In this document: one piece after another, positions 1 to 6,924 of the stretch
Layout of the letters: each line of letters opens with the position of its first letter
Position numbering within the stretch: the first letter of the stretch is position 1
Assembly: GCA_964539415.1 (NCBI GenBank)
Contig: CAZIID010000007.1
Span: 1 to 23,863 of the forward strand
DNA length: 23,863 bases
Reading direction: 5' to 3'
Origin: CAYQFQ01 sp964539415
GTDB lineage: Bacteria > Patescibacteriota > Minisyncoccia > Phycocordibacterales > GWA1-40-21
Made by a program: the position numbers and the translations under genes
The notes under the pieces: generated by a model
Told to the model about the DNA's origin: nothing
Seen by the model: only the letters and a program-made list of their open reading frames with translations
The model's database searches: none

Positions 1-40
1 AGTTTATTCAGATACGAAACTAGAAAAAAGGAGGCTCAAA

Positions 41-553
41 ATGAACTGTGCAAGGTATGTCGTCTCAACTCTTTTCATAGGTTTTATTCTGCTCTTTAAC
101 ACGGGATGCGAAAGCAACGATTCTTCGCCGGATCCTACTCCGGTACCTGAAAAAAGTGTTCCAAAGGATAATACTCCTGATACTCCGGACAAACCTGACA
201 CGCCAAAAATTTTGCCGGGTGAAGTCGGAATACATATCGGCTCTGTTCCCTCGATGGGCCAAGAAGGCAATGTTTCTGGAACTGTCTCTGGAATCAATCC
301 TTCGGAATACAAAGTCGTCATGTATATCAATGTGTCCGGCGCTTGGTGGATTAAACCTTACAATGGTGACTCCATCTCAATCGGTGGAAGTGGAAAATGG
401 TCCGGTGATATGACGACTGGTGGAATCGATATATATGCAAGTAGTGTGACGGTTTATCTTCTGCCAAAAGCCGATGGTTTTCCGTCTCTTCTTGGAAGTT
501 CTTCGCTTCCCGCAGGATTCAACAGATATCCTCACGATTCGAAACCTCGTTAG
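41..553 (+). CDS. Small secreted lipoprotein, WW-KP domain family (paralog of 20741-21217)
   Basis: A 170-aa predicted lipoprotein. Residues 1-22 form a hydrophobic signal peptide ending NTG-C23. The lipobox is weak because Asn replaces the usual Leu at -3. Residues 24-58 are a Pro/Thr/Asp-rich linker of the kind that tethers surface domains. Residues 60-160 form one beta-rich domain containing GNVSG, a WW-x-KP motif at 102-106, and a VYLLPK strand. The same landmarks occur in the same order in the protein at 20741-21217, so the two are paralogs. I recall similar domains attached to secreted hydrolases, but I assign no function. The start is fixed by the strong ribosome binding site AAGGAGG, 7 nt before the ATG. 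The gene is monocistronic and followed by a hairpin terminator. It is less AT-rich than the next gene. Confidence 0.85.
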   Translation: MNCARYVVSTLFIGFILLFNTGCESNDSSPDPTPVPEKSVPKDNTPDTPDKPDTPKILPGEVGIHIGSVPSMGQEGNVSGTVSGINPSEYKVVMYINVSGAWWIKPYNGDSISIGGSGKWSGDMTTGGIDIYASSVTVYLLPKADGFPSLLGSSSLPAGFNRYPHDSKPR

Positions 554-563
554 AAGTTAAAGC

Positions 564-598
564 AAAAACCACCCTTAAGAAAGGTGGTTTTTCTTATT
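564..598 (+). terminator. Intrinsic terminator of the lipoprotein gene
   Basis: A 10-bp stem (AAAAACCACC at 564-573 with GGTGGTTTTT at 583-592) and a U-rich tail lie 10 nt after the stop codon. Confidence 0.85.
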
Positions 599-655
599 AA
601 AAAAAAATTACTTTTATGAGATTAAATCCACATTAAAATGTAGCTATGATCTGTA

Positions 656-683
656 TTGACCAAAATGTTGATATCATTATAAT
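656..683 (+). promoter_or_regulatory. Promoter, leaderless type
   Basis: TTGACC at 656-661, a 16-bp spacer, and TATAAT at 678-683. The -10 ends 6 nt before the ATG at 690, so transcription should start at or next to the A of the start codon. No ribosome binding site is present. Confidence 0.7.
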
Positions 684-689
684 CACAAT

Positions 690-1703
690 ATGGCAAACAA
701 GTTTAATATTATTATATTTTTTATATTAATAATTGGAGTAATTACTTTAATATCTTTTAATTTAAGTGAAAATAATCGCCATATTGATTCTGGCAATATT
801 GCATCCCAAAAAGAAAACACGGAACAAAAGATTTCGACAACATCTTCCCCACTTATCCCTTCTAAAAATATTCCCAAAACAACACCACAAAATACAAACA
901 CTGTTCCAAAATCAGATATAAAAATTAATTCCACAGAAACACCCACAAATTACGGCACTATTTTTCTTGAAGATTTTTCAACTCCATATTCTGTCTTAGA
1001 AGCTTCAAAAATAATTAACACGACTAGCCCTGGATGGTGGCTTGGCTCCGGTGGACACTTCTATAGTGCCGATGGTATTGGTAGGACGATACTTGGACCA
1101 CTTGATACAGATGATCCTTGGCGAAAAGCTTTTGCTATTTCAAACCCAACTGATACAAATAACGGATATTATCCTCAAAATATTTTTCGTTTAGTTTTAC
1201 TTAGACACCAGTGGTTAAACTTTCAGCAAGAATTAGATTTTAAAATAATTAAAGATAATCCAATTAATAGCCAAAATCGTAATGCCTCAAATGGACTTTT
1301 CTTTTTTAATCGTTTCCAAGATGAATACAATTTATACTATACAGGTATAAGAGTTGACGGTGCCGCTGTAATCAAAAAGAAAATTAAAGGTGTATATTAC
1401 GATTTGTCATATAATCAGTTTTACAAAAACGGAACTTACGATCACGAAACAAATCCAAATTTGATTCCTGAACAAAAATGGTTTGGTCTTAGGAGTGAAA
1501 TAAAAACCAATCAAGACAATACAGTAAACATTAAGCTTTTTATAGATAAAGACGGAAATGGTAACTGGACACTCGCAACCCAAGCCACCGACGATGGAAA
1601 AAGTTATGGAGGACAAGCATTTTTAGATGAAGGATACACAGGTATTCGTACAGACTTTATGGACGTTGAATTTGATAACTACAAAGTCACGGAAATTTTG
1701 TAA
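690..1703 (+). CDS. Membrane-anchored protein with lectin/glucanase-like (concanavalin A-type) domain
   Basis: A 337-aa protein. Residues 5-25 are one hydrophobic segment, either a signal anchor or an uncleaved signal. Residues 27-85 are a Ser/Thr/Pro/Asn-rich low-complexity linker. From about residue 88 the sequence looks like a jelly-roll domain of the LamG/DUF1080 kind: an EDFS opening, a W-rich stretch (GWWLGSGGH), an RNASNGLFFF strand, a TGIRVDG strand, WFGLRSEI, a DKDGNGNW loop that resembles a calcium-binding turn, and a closing DVEFDNYKV strand. These landmarks are typical of sugar-binding or glycoside-related folds exposed outside the cell. No catalytic residues can be assigned. The ATG lies directly after a -10 box and appears leaderless. 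The specific family assignment is an inference. Confidence 0.75.
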   Translation: MANKFNIIIFFILIIGVITLISFNLSENNRHIDSGNIASQKENTEQKISTTSSPLIPSKNIPKTTPQNTNTVPKSDIKINSTETPTNYGTIFLEDFSTPYSVLEASKIINTTSPGWWLGSGGHFYSADGIGRTILGPLDTDDPWRKAFAISNPTDTNNGYYPQNIFRLVLLRHQWLNFQQELDFKIIKDNPINSQNRNASNGLFFFNRFQDEYNLYYTGIRVDGAAVIKKKIKGVYYDLSYNQFYKNGTYDHETNPNLIPEQKWFGLRSEIKTNQDNTVNIKLFIDKDGNGNWTLATQATDDGKSYGGQAFLDEGYTGIRTDFMDVEFDNYKVTEIL

Positions 1704-1727
1704 ACTATATACTCCTTTCTCTCCTCT

Positions 1728-1864
1728 GTCTTTGCGAGGAGTGAAGCGACGCGGCAATCCATCCCCTTTTCTTTCTGTTGTCTTTGCGAGGAGTCTGCGA
1801 CGCGGCAATCCATCCCCTCTGTCTCCTCCGTCTTTGCGAGGAATGAAATGACGAAGCAATCCAG
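1728..1864. repeat. Three tandem copies of a dispersed palindromic repeat
   Basis: Three units begin with GTCTTTGCGAGGA, at about 1728, 1780 and 1830, and each ends in GCAATCCA after a variable middle (GTGAAGCGACGCG, GTCTGCGACGCG or ATGAAATGACGAA). The same unit recurs at 5237, 6880 and 8585-8661. It resembles the GTCATTGCGAGG-type repeats known from intergenic regions of many bacteria. Confidence 0.85.
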
Positions 1865-1928
1865 TTTTTCCTTATACTATTTTTAAAAATGACTAGCTTA
1901 GAACGCCTATTAATTATAAAATATAATA

Positions 1929-3011
1929 ATGACAAATGATGACTTGGGCTACAACAATATATTTGAAGAAGAAAGGAACAAACTTGGACTTGGTGATTTT
2001 TCAATTGCCCGTGTAATCTCTGAAGTCAAAGGTGCATACCAAATAAAAAATTCTGACGGAGAATATCGCGCAAAGGTAACCGGTAAACAGATATTTCAAT
2101 CAAAATCTAGAGAAGACTACCCTGCCGTTGGTGACTGGGTCGCTGTAAACATTCTTGATAACGAGCTCGCTGTAATACAAGCTGTATTGCCAAGACAAAC
2201 GATAATAAAAAGAAAATTCGGAGACAAAGACAAAGGTGGTAAAAAAGACCAAACTCAAATTATCGCAACAAATATTGATATTGCTTTCATTATTGAATCA
2301 GTAGATAGAGACTACAATTTAAACCGCTTTGAGAGATATTTTTCTATTCTAGAAAATGGCAAAGTATTACCTGCAATTATATTAAATAAAATTGATCTTC
2401 TTTCTTCAGAAGAATTAGTAAAAAAACTGGAGGAGATAAAAGATAGGTTTCCAGACATTGATATCATAACAAGCAGTATTGTAAATAATGACGGTCTAGA
2501 TGATCTAAAAAAATACATAACTAAAGACAAAACATATTGTTTTCTTGGCTCATCTGGAGTTGGTAAATCTTCACTTATAAATAAACTTCTTGGTAACGAC
2601 CAAATAAAAACTGGGGATGTAAGTTCGTACTCTGACCGTGGAAAACACACTACAACATCAAGACAAATGTATTTCTTAGAAAATGGCGCAATAGTAATAG
2701 ATAATCCAGGAATACGAGAAGTAAGTATTGCTGACGGAAAAACCGGTGTTGAAATGATTTTTGATGATATTGTTGCCTTAGCAGAACAGTGTAAATTTGC
2801 TGACTGTACTCACACCCACGAACCAGGTTGTAAAGTTATTGAAGCTGTAAATGCAAAAACGATTGATGAGGAAAAATACCTAAACTACCTCAATCTCAAA
2901 AAAGAAGCCGAGTACAATGATATGGACAACAATGAAAAACGCGAAAAAGACCGCCAGTTTGGGAAGTTTTTAAAGAAGGCGAAGAAAGATATTAAAGAGT
3001 TTGATATATAG
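1929..3011 (+). CDS. rsgA: Ribosome small-subunit maturation GTPase RsgA
   Basis: A 360-aa circularly permuted GTPase that works in late 30S maturation. An OB-fold lies at about residues 25-90. The G motifs occur in the permuted order: G4 NKID at 153-156, then G1 GSSGVGKS at 207-214, a Thr-rich switch near 240-243, and G3 DNPG at 258-261. The C-terminal zinc site is visible as Cys288, Cys293, His295/His297 and Cys301. Length and architecture match the family. An N-terminal extension of about 20 residues precedes the usual start. There is no ribosome binding site. A TATAAA box ends 8 nt before the ATG, and a second TATAAT sits immediately upstream, so the transcript may be leaderless. The C-terminus is Lys-rich. 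Confidence 0.95.
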   Translation: MTNDDLGYNNIFEEERNKLGLGDFSIARVISEVKGAYQIKNSDGEYRAKVTGKQIFQSKSREDYPAVGDWVAVNILDNELAVIQAVLPRQTIIKRKFGDKDKGGKKDQTQIIATNIDIAFIIESVDRDYNLNRFERYFSILENGKVLPAIILNKIDLLSSEELVKKLEEIKDRFPDIDIITSSIVNNDGLDDLKKYITKDKTYCFLGSSGVGKSSLINKLLGNDQIKTGDVSSYSDRGKHTTTSRQMYFLENGAIVIDNPGIREVSIADGKTGVEMIFDDIVALAEQCKFADCTHTHEPGCKVIEAVNAKTIDEEKYLNYLNLKKEAEYNDMDNNEKREKDRQFGKFLKKAKKDIKEFDI

Positions 3012-3032
3012 TATTTTTTTACACCAATTCCT

Positions 3033-3143
3033 CTACAAGATATTATTTGCACACTTTATCTCATTAATCCTCCAACCTTTTTCATTATTTAGCAAAACTG
3101 TTATTGAATCATTAAAAATGGATACCTCAGCTTCATTGGATAA
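3033..3143 (-). pseudogene. Possible gene remnant downstream of the ABC-F gene
   Basis: A 36-codon open stretch has protein-like content, including SIFNDSITVLLNNEKGW followed by RINEI. It has no start codon and is blocked upstream by a stop at 3144-3146. An overlapping frame starts with an ATG just after the ABC-F stop (MSEIETFNY...) and ends after 21 codons. One frameshift would join the two. It could be the decayed tail of a small gene, but it is short enough to be chance. Confidence 0.3.
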
Positions 3144-3167
3144 TTAAAAGTTTCAATTTCAGACATA

Positions 3168-4595
3168 TTATATCTTATGTGAATTAAGATTTAAATTAAA
3201 AGTTTTATTAAGCCTCAGTTTTTCTATAAAATATCTATCATGACTCACCACAATAAGAGTGCCTTTATATTCTTTTAAACCGTTTTCTAGCTCTTCAATA
3301 GCTTCAAGGTCAAGATGGTTACTTGGTTCATCTAGAATAATACAATTTGGTTTTATTGCTATAAGCTCAGCAATTATCAAGCGAGAATATTCACCCGGAC
3401 TAAGTAAAGAAATATGTTTTTTAATATCTTCTGTCGTAATTCTAAATCTATTAAGCAATTTTCTAGCCTCAGTTTCAGGCATCTTTGTTATTTCTAGGAA
3501 TTCGTCTATCACCTTTTTATCTGATCTATCTGTCCATCTTTCCTGAGAAATATATCCAATAACAACATTATCTCCTTTTTCAATTATTCCAGAATCAGCT
3601 TTTATCTCTCCAATAATCATTTTTAATAAAGTAGTTTTTCCTGTCCCGTTATTTCCGATTATTTGTAACCTGTCACTATATTTAACAGAAAGATTTATTG
3701 GACCGATTTTTCTTTTACCAATTTTCTTTTCAAGATCTTTTATGTCAAAAACCTTAACGCTGCCGTTTTTATTATCAAAAGCTATTTTTAGAGGTAATTC
3801 ATGTTTTGGTTTAATTATTTCACTTGAATTTTGTTCATACTTTTCAAGTTTATTTTTCATTACCTTAAGACGTTTACCCGCTTTTCCATCAGCACTCTTC
3901 CAGTGCACATTTACAGAATCATCTTCTTTTGCTTTTTTGCCTTTCTTTTTTGATTCTATGTTTTTAAGCCAATCAGATTTTAATTCTATATTAGCCGTAA
4001 TTTTTTCTGTTTTTCCAATTTTGTCGTTATAGTCTTTCCATTGTCTTTCTATTTTTGCTTTTCTTTCCTCTGTATAATTTGAATAATTCCCTTCATAAAT
4101 AGAAGATGATTTTGTAATAACATCTAACTCAACTATCTTTGTTACAATTCTATCCAAAAAAGCTCTATCGTGAGAGACTATGAAAAAAGATTTATTACTT
4201 TTATCAATAAAATTTTCAAGCATATTTAGTCCATCCATATCCAGATTATTTGTTGGTTCATCTAGAATAAACAAGTCGGCGTCAGATGACATTATTGGTA
4301 AAAGTATTTTTTTTGCTATTTCTCCACCACTAAGTTTTTCACCTTCTAAATGTATTTGTGGAAGATACTCAATTTTTAATTTTTTAGAATAAGAAACAAC
4401 ACCATTATCTTTTTCTATAATGTTTGCAATTATCTTTAATAGAGTACTTTTACCACTGCCGTTTTGACCCACTAATCCAACTTTTTCATTTTTTGATATG
4501 GTAAAAGATACATCTTTCAAGACTTCTATCAGGTCAAATTTTTTTGAAATATGACTACATGAGAATATTACCGACTGTTGATTTTTATTATGCAT
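3168..4595 (-). CDS. ABC-F family ATPase (ribosome-associated)
   Basis: About 475 aa, with two ATP-binding domains on one chain and no membrane segments. This is the ABC-F class that acts at the ribosomal E site; some members give ribosomal antibiotic protection and others are translation factors. Numbering from a TTG at 4601: domain 1 has a P-loop (GQNGSGKS) at 45-52, LSGGE near 90-94, and Walker B LFILDEPTNNLD at 110-121. Domain 2 has GNNGTGKT at 316-323, LSPGE at 400-404, and IILDEPSNHLD at 421-431 followed by SHDRYF. A charged linker of about 100 residues (165-265) holds the tRNA-interacting helices. Domain 1 is short between P-loop and signature (about 40 residues), as in Vga/Lsa-like proteins rather than EttA/Uup. 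I prefer the ATG at 4595; neither start has a ribosome binding site. Whether it confers resistance cannot be read from sequence. Confidence 0.9.
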   Translation of the reverse strand: MHNKNQQSVIFSCSHISKKFDLIEVLKDVSFTISKNEKVGLVGQNGSGKSTLLKIIANIIEKDNGVVSYSKKLKIEYLPQIHLEGEKLSGGEIAKKILLPIMSSDADLFILDEPTNNLDMDGLNMLENFIDKSNKSFFIVSHDRAFLDRIVTKIVELDVITKSSSIYEGNYSNYTEERKAKIERQWKDYNDKIGKTEKITANIELKSDWLKNIESKKKGKKAKEDDSVNVHWKSADGKAGKRLKVMKNKLEKYEQNSSEIIKPKHELPLKIAFDNKNGSVKVFDIKDLEKKIGKRKIGPINLSVKYSDRLQIIGNNGTGKTTLLKMIIGEIKADSGIIEKGDNVVIGYISQERWTDRSDKKVIDEFLEITKMPETEARKLLNRFRITTEDIKKHISLLSPGEYSRLIIAELIAIKPNCIILDEPSNHLDLEAIEELENGLKEYKGTLIVVSHDRYFIEKLRLNKTFNLNLNSHKI

Positions 4596-4701
4596 ATCCA
4601 AAGATTCTGTTTGTTCATACTAAAAACTTTGTAGTATTTTAAATTTTTATACTAGCTACGCAAAATCCATTATCTCTCCAACTTAGTTTTCCCACACACA
4701 G

Positions 4702-4772
4702 CTGGGGGACTTGGAATCGAACCAAAATTCCACCCTTCAAAGGGGCGTGTCCGACCATTAGACGATCCCCCA
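4702..4772 (-). tRNA. tRNA-Gln (anticodon UUG)
   Basis: A complete 71-nt cloverleaf. The acceptor stem TGGGGGA/TCCCCCA includes the U1-A72 pair typical of glutamine tRNAs. The D stem is GTCT/GGAC. The anticodon stem CGCCC/GGGTG holds the loop CTTTGAA (anticodon TTG). The T arm contains TTCGATT, and the discriminator base is G. CCA is not encoded. Confidence 0.95.
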
Positions 4773-4841
4773 GCTCTATGCACGAAATCTTATAATGTAG
4801 AATACTTCAAAAATGAGATTTTATCAAGACTTAGGTTATGC

Positions 4842-4847
4842 TATACT
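4842..4847 (+). promoter_or_regulatory. Extended -10 promoter of the 4854-5223 RNA
   Basis: TGC directly precedes TATACT at 4842-4847. The -35 match is weak (TTATCA at a 15-bp spacing). Predicted transcription start is near 4854. Confidence 0.55.
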
Positions 4848-4887
4848 CATCTCAGAAAAATTACGTACAAATAGAAAGGAGGTTCAA

Positions 4888-4908
4888 ATGATTGAGCGTG
4901 GTACCTGA
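4888..4908 (+). other. Six-codon ORF with strong ribosome binding site at the head of the RNA
   Basis: AAAGGAGG lies 5 nt before an ATG that reads MIERGT and then TGA. It could be a leader peptide that makes the RNA translation-responsive, the remnant of a coding cassette, or simply a 30S-binding element. Confidence 0.45.
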
Positions 4909-5192
4909 CAATTCCAGTATGGGTATACCATGCGTGAGACCAAACAGGTAAAATAAATTGGCAACTCACGTCCTCATGGGAACGTCTAACTGAGAACTAC
5001 TATACATTGAGACCCTCATACTGGCGGGTATAGATATGTGACAAATAGTATTTCTTTGGGAATCGCTGTTGTCCCCCCAGATAGACCTAGCACAGGCTAA
5101 CCATATAAAAGTGGTAAACAACAGTTCGCGAAAGCGAAGGTTGCTCACACCAACCGAGGGGAAGGATTAAGTTCTAAGTGTGAATGTGAAGC

Positions 5193-5223
5193 GGCGGGTC
5201 GTGCCAACGACCCGCCTTTTTTT
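5193..5223 (+). terminator. Intrinsic terminator of the 4854-5223 RNA
   Basis: A perfect 10-bp stem GGCGGGTCGT/ACGACCCGCC, a GCCA loop, then seven T residues. Confidence 0.9.
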
Positions 5224-5236
5224 CTGAAACTATCAA

Positions 5237-5267
5237 CTGGATTGCTTCGCCTTGCTCGCAAAGACGG
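5237..5267. repeat. Dispersed repeat, inverted orientation
   Basis: CTGGATTGCTTCG followed by CTCGCAAAGAC is the reverse complement of the unit at 1728-1864. The rest of 5224-5396 holds no gene that I can support. Confidence 0.8.
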
Positions 5268-5362
5268 AAAAAACGTAACCGAGGAAAGACCTTTTTTTGT
5301 TGTAACCAAGGAGAAGCCTTCTTTAAGATCCAAGGCATTCACCTTGGTTTCTATCAAGAGAA

Positions 5363-5389
5363 CTGGATTCCCGCCTACGCGGGAATGAC
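5363..5389. repeat. Dispersed repeat of the ATTCCCGC/GCGGGAAT type
   Basis: TGGATTCCCGC, CTAC, GCGGGAATGAC: a palindromic element with 8-bp arms. A second copy lies at 22239-22264 in the opposite orientation. Confidence 0.8.
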
Positions 5390-5396
5390 AAAAGCA

Positions 5397-6425
5397 TTAA
5401 CCAATTATTTTTACTAACACAAGCTCAAGAGGCATTGCGGGAATATATGCTTTTTCTACCATATCAAAATATGACAACATTGTTTCAAGTGCGTTTGAAT
5501 TTACTTTGGAATCTTTTTTGTCAGCAACACCTTTCAAGAAAGCAAAATCAGTGTCGGTCATTTGTTCAGCGATTATCTCTTCCCCACCCTTAAAATTTCT
5601 AAGTAAAAGCACAGTGCGCATTTTGTGCAAGATGAGTTTAAAATAAAGTGACATATCTATATTTGACTCTTCAGCACCTGATACGGACTTAAGTCCCAAG
5701 TTCAAATCACCTGTATCTATTGCTTTGATGAAATCATTTACAAGCTCTGTTTTTGGAGCTCCTGTAACAAGCAATACTTCTTCGGCAGATATTTTTTTGT
5801 CTTTTGATGACCCGATTATTTTCTGCAAAATTCCTTGTGTATCACGAAAAGACCCATCACCAAGTATTGCTATAAGATCTGCAGAAGAACTCTCTAAAGT
5901 AAAGCCTTCTTTTTTTGCAATAGAAAGAGCTACGTCTTTTAGAATCTTATGTGATGGTTTTTTGAATACAAAAGTCTGACATCTAGAGACTACAGTTTCT
6001 GGAACTTTGTTTAGTTCTGTTGTAGCAAGAATAAAGATAGCGTGTTTTGGTGGTTCTTCTAGGGTTTTAAGAAAAGCATTCCAAGCTCCCTTTGAAAGCA
6101 TATGGGCTTCGTCTAAAATGTATACTTTATATTTTGATTCAAAAGGAAGTGTGTTTACAGATTCATTTAAAGCACGAATTTCATCTACACCATTGTTTGA
6201 TGCAGCGTCTATTTCGTAAATATCATTTGAGGTTGTGCCGATTTCTCTTGCAAAAATTCTCGCAACGCTTGTCTTTCCTGTTCCACGTGATCCTGAAAAA
6301 ATATATGAATGAGCAATATTACCAAGTTCGATAGAAGATTCTAATACTTTAATTATATGTTCTTGACCTAGAACTTCTTTAAATTTTTGTGGTCTATATT
6401 TTCTATATAAAACTGTTTCGCTCAT
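5397..6425 (-). CDS. dnaX: DNA polymerase III clamp-loader subunit DnaX, short form without the zinc module
   Basis: A 342-aa AAA+ ATPase that loads the sliding clamp during replication. The family N-terminus is present (LYRKYRPQKF). P-loop GSRGTGKT lies at 45-52, Walker B with DEAH at 105-108, a sensor-1 ATTE region at 134-137, and an SRC arginine finger at 147-149. The IEIDAASN-like segment at 70-77 follows helix ARIFAR after only about 8 residues. In most bacterial DnaX proteins this is the site of a four-cysteine zinc module of about 20-30 residues, and here it is absent. The protein ends after the collar region, so it is gamma-like with no tau tail. TATAAT ends 7 nt before the ATG, which suggests a leaderless transcript. 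Confidence 0.93.
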   Translation of the reverse strand: MSETVLYRKYRPQKFKEVLGQEHIIKVLESSIELGNIAHSYIFSGSRGTGKTSVARIFAREIGTTSNDIYEIDAASNNGVDEIRALNESVNTLPFESKYKVYILDEAHMLSKGAWNAFLKTLEEPPKHAIFILATTELNKVPETVVSRCQTFVFKKPSHKILKDVALSIAKKEGFTLESSSADLIAILGDGSFRDTQGILQKIIGSSKDKKISAEEVLLVTGAPKTELVNDFIKAIDTGDLNLGLKSVSGAEESNIDMSLYFKLILHKMRTVLLLRNFKGGEEIIAEQMTDTDFAFLKGVADKKDSKVNSNALETMLSYFDMVEKAYIPAMPLELVLVKIIG

Positions 6426-6432
6426 AAGAGAG

Positions 6433-6438
6433 ATTATA
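6433..6438 (-). promoter_or_regulatory. dnaX -10 element, leaderless type
   Basis: TATAAT on the minus strand, 7 nt from the dnaX ATG. A TTATAC 16 bp upstream is a possible weak -35. Confidence 0.6.
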
Positions 6439-6481
6439 TCATAGAGAAAAATAAGTATAAGGGGTTAGATCGGTATAAGTA

Positions 6482-6782
6482 TAAAAATGGTCCCGTTCGC
6501 CTAAGCGAACGGGACCAACGACAGGGTATCTTGTACACGTATCCAATCACATCATAGATGGTGACTGGGGTTGAAGTCACAAGGAATCACGATCTTACAC
6601 GTGTTTACACGCAGACCGAGATGATCACCTCCTCTCGTTGCAGTTCACGTTAATAGTGAACTGGAATTATGAAAGAATTTTTTGGGTGATCACTCCTTTT
6701 GTTAAGAACCATGGTTTCGGGTTTAGTAACGACTTGTGTTTACACACACATATCTACAATATCACCTCCCTCTAAATTGCCT
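6482..6782 (-). ncRNA. Putative non-coding RNA with three Shine-Dalgarno-like repeats, about 300 nt
   Basis: Bounded by a good promoter and a 12-bp terminator on the minus strand, with no ORF longer than a few codons. It contains three segments complementary to the 16S rRNA 3' tail: GGGAGGTGAT (6761-6770), AAAGGAGTGATC (6688-6699) and GAGGAGGTGATC (6623-6634). The third sits between CGAGA and TCTCG, which can pair and display it in a loop. Copies 1 and 3 are each followed by a GTGTAAACAC mini-hairpin. An 8-bp hairpin with arms CAGTTCAC/GTGAACTG lies between copies 2 and 3. Possible roles are a 30S-binding regulator, a run of tiny ORFs such as ATG-TGT-GTG-TAA, or a long dnaX leader if the terminator is read through. 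Confidence 0.6.
6489..6516 (-). terminator. Intrinsic terminator of the 6482-6782 RNA
   Basis: A perfect 12-bp stem GGTCCCGTTCGC/GCGAACGGGACC with a 4-nt loop. A run of T follows on the minus strand only, which fixes the transcribed strand. Confidence 0.9.
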
Positions 6783-6788
6783 ATAAAA

Positions 6789-6816
6789 AGTATAATACTA
6801 TAAAAAAACTATGCAA
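6789..6816 (-). promoter_or_regulatory. Promoter of the 6482-6782 RNA
   Basis: TTGCAT, a 16-bp spacer, then TATACT on the minus strand. Predicted start is near 6782. Confidence 0.65.
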
Positions 6817-6879
6817 GATTTATTGAGTGAATTTTTAAGTTAGAATATAGAATTTTGAAAAAGACAAGAGACGGAAAAA

Positions 6880-6914
6880 CTGGATTGCTTCGTCATTTCA
6901 TTCCTCGCAAAGAC
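6880..6914. repeat. Dispersed repeat, inverted orientation
   Basis: CTGGATTGCTTCGTCATTTC then ATTCCTCGCAAAGAC is the reverse complement of the third unit at 1830-1864. It sits just downstream of the dus stop codon. Confidence 0.8.
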
Positions 6915-6924
6915 AAGGAAAAAA

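Larger units (their letters stand above)
4854..5223 (+). ncRNA. Putative structured non-coding RNA, about 370 nt
   Basis: The segment between an extended -10 promoter and a perfect terminator is richer in G+C than its surroundings, and no convincing protein is encoded on either strand. Many helices can be drawn. CCAGTATG at about 4915 pairs with CATACTGG near 5017 over 100 nt. CGTGAG pairs with CTCACG around a small hairpin (4933-4970). CTATAC pairs with GTATAG. CTGTTGT near 5070 pairs with ACAACAG near 5118, enclosing two small hairpins. TTCGC-GAAA-GCGAA forms a GNRA-capped hairpin at about 5125. GGTT/AACC follows. It does not match the conserved cores of RNase P RNA, tmRNA, 6S RNA or SRP RNA as I know them. 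Near its 5' end a strong Shine-Dalgarno precedes a 6-codon ORF. Confidence 0.6.

Noticed and set aside
1705..2004. ORFs running through the triple repeat at 1728-1864
   Set aside because: They translate the palindromic repeat itself (repeated RRQRGW-like or SLRGVK-like peptides) and overlap the rsgA start.
4966..5148. 60-codon ORF on the minus strand within the 4854-5223 RNA
   Set aside because: It has no ribosome binding site, protein-like domain or promoter, and it is opposite to a segment whose promoter, terminator and helices point to a + strand RNA.
4860..5223. Group I intron, tmRNA, RNase P RNA or 6S RNA
   Set aside because: I looked for the conserved core sequences and terminal pairings of each and did not see them. 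A covariance search is still needed to exclude diverged forms.
5145..5357. 70-codon minus-strand ORF across the terminator and repeat
   Set aside because: It reads through the ncRNA terminator and the dispersed repeat and has no start signals.
6601..6700. Plus-strand reading of the SD-repeat region as anti-SD copies (GATCACCTCCT like the 16S tail)
   Set aside because: Promoter and U-tract of the terminator are only on the minus strand, so the SD-like sense is the one expected in RNA. A 16S rRNA fragment is excluded because the similarity stops after about 11 nt.
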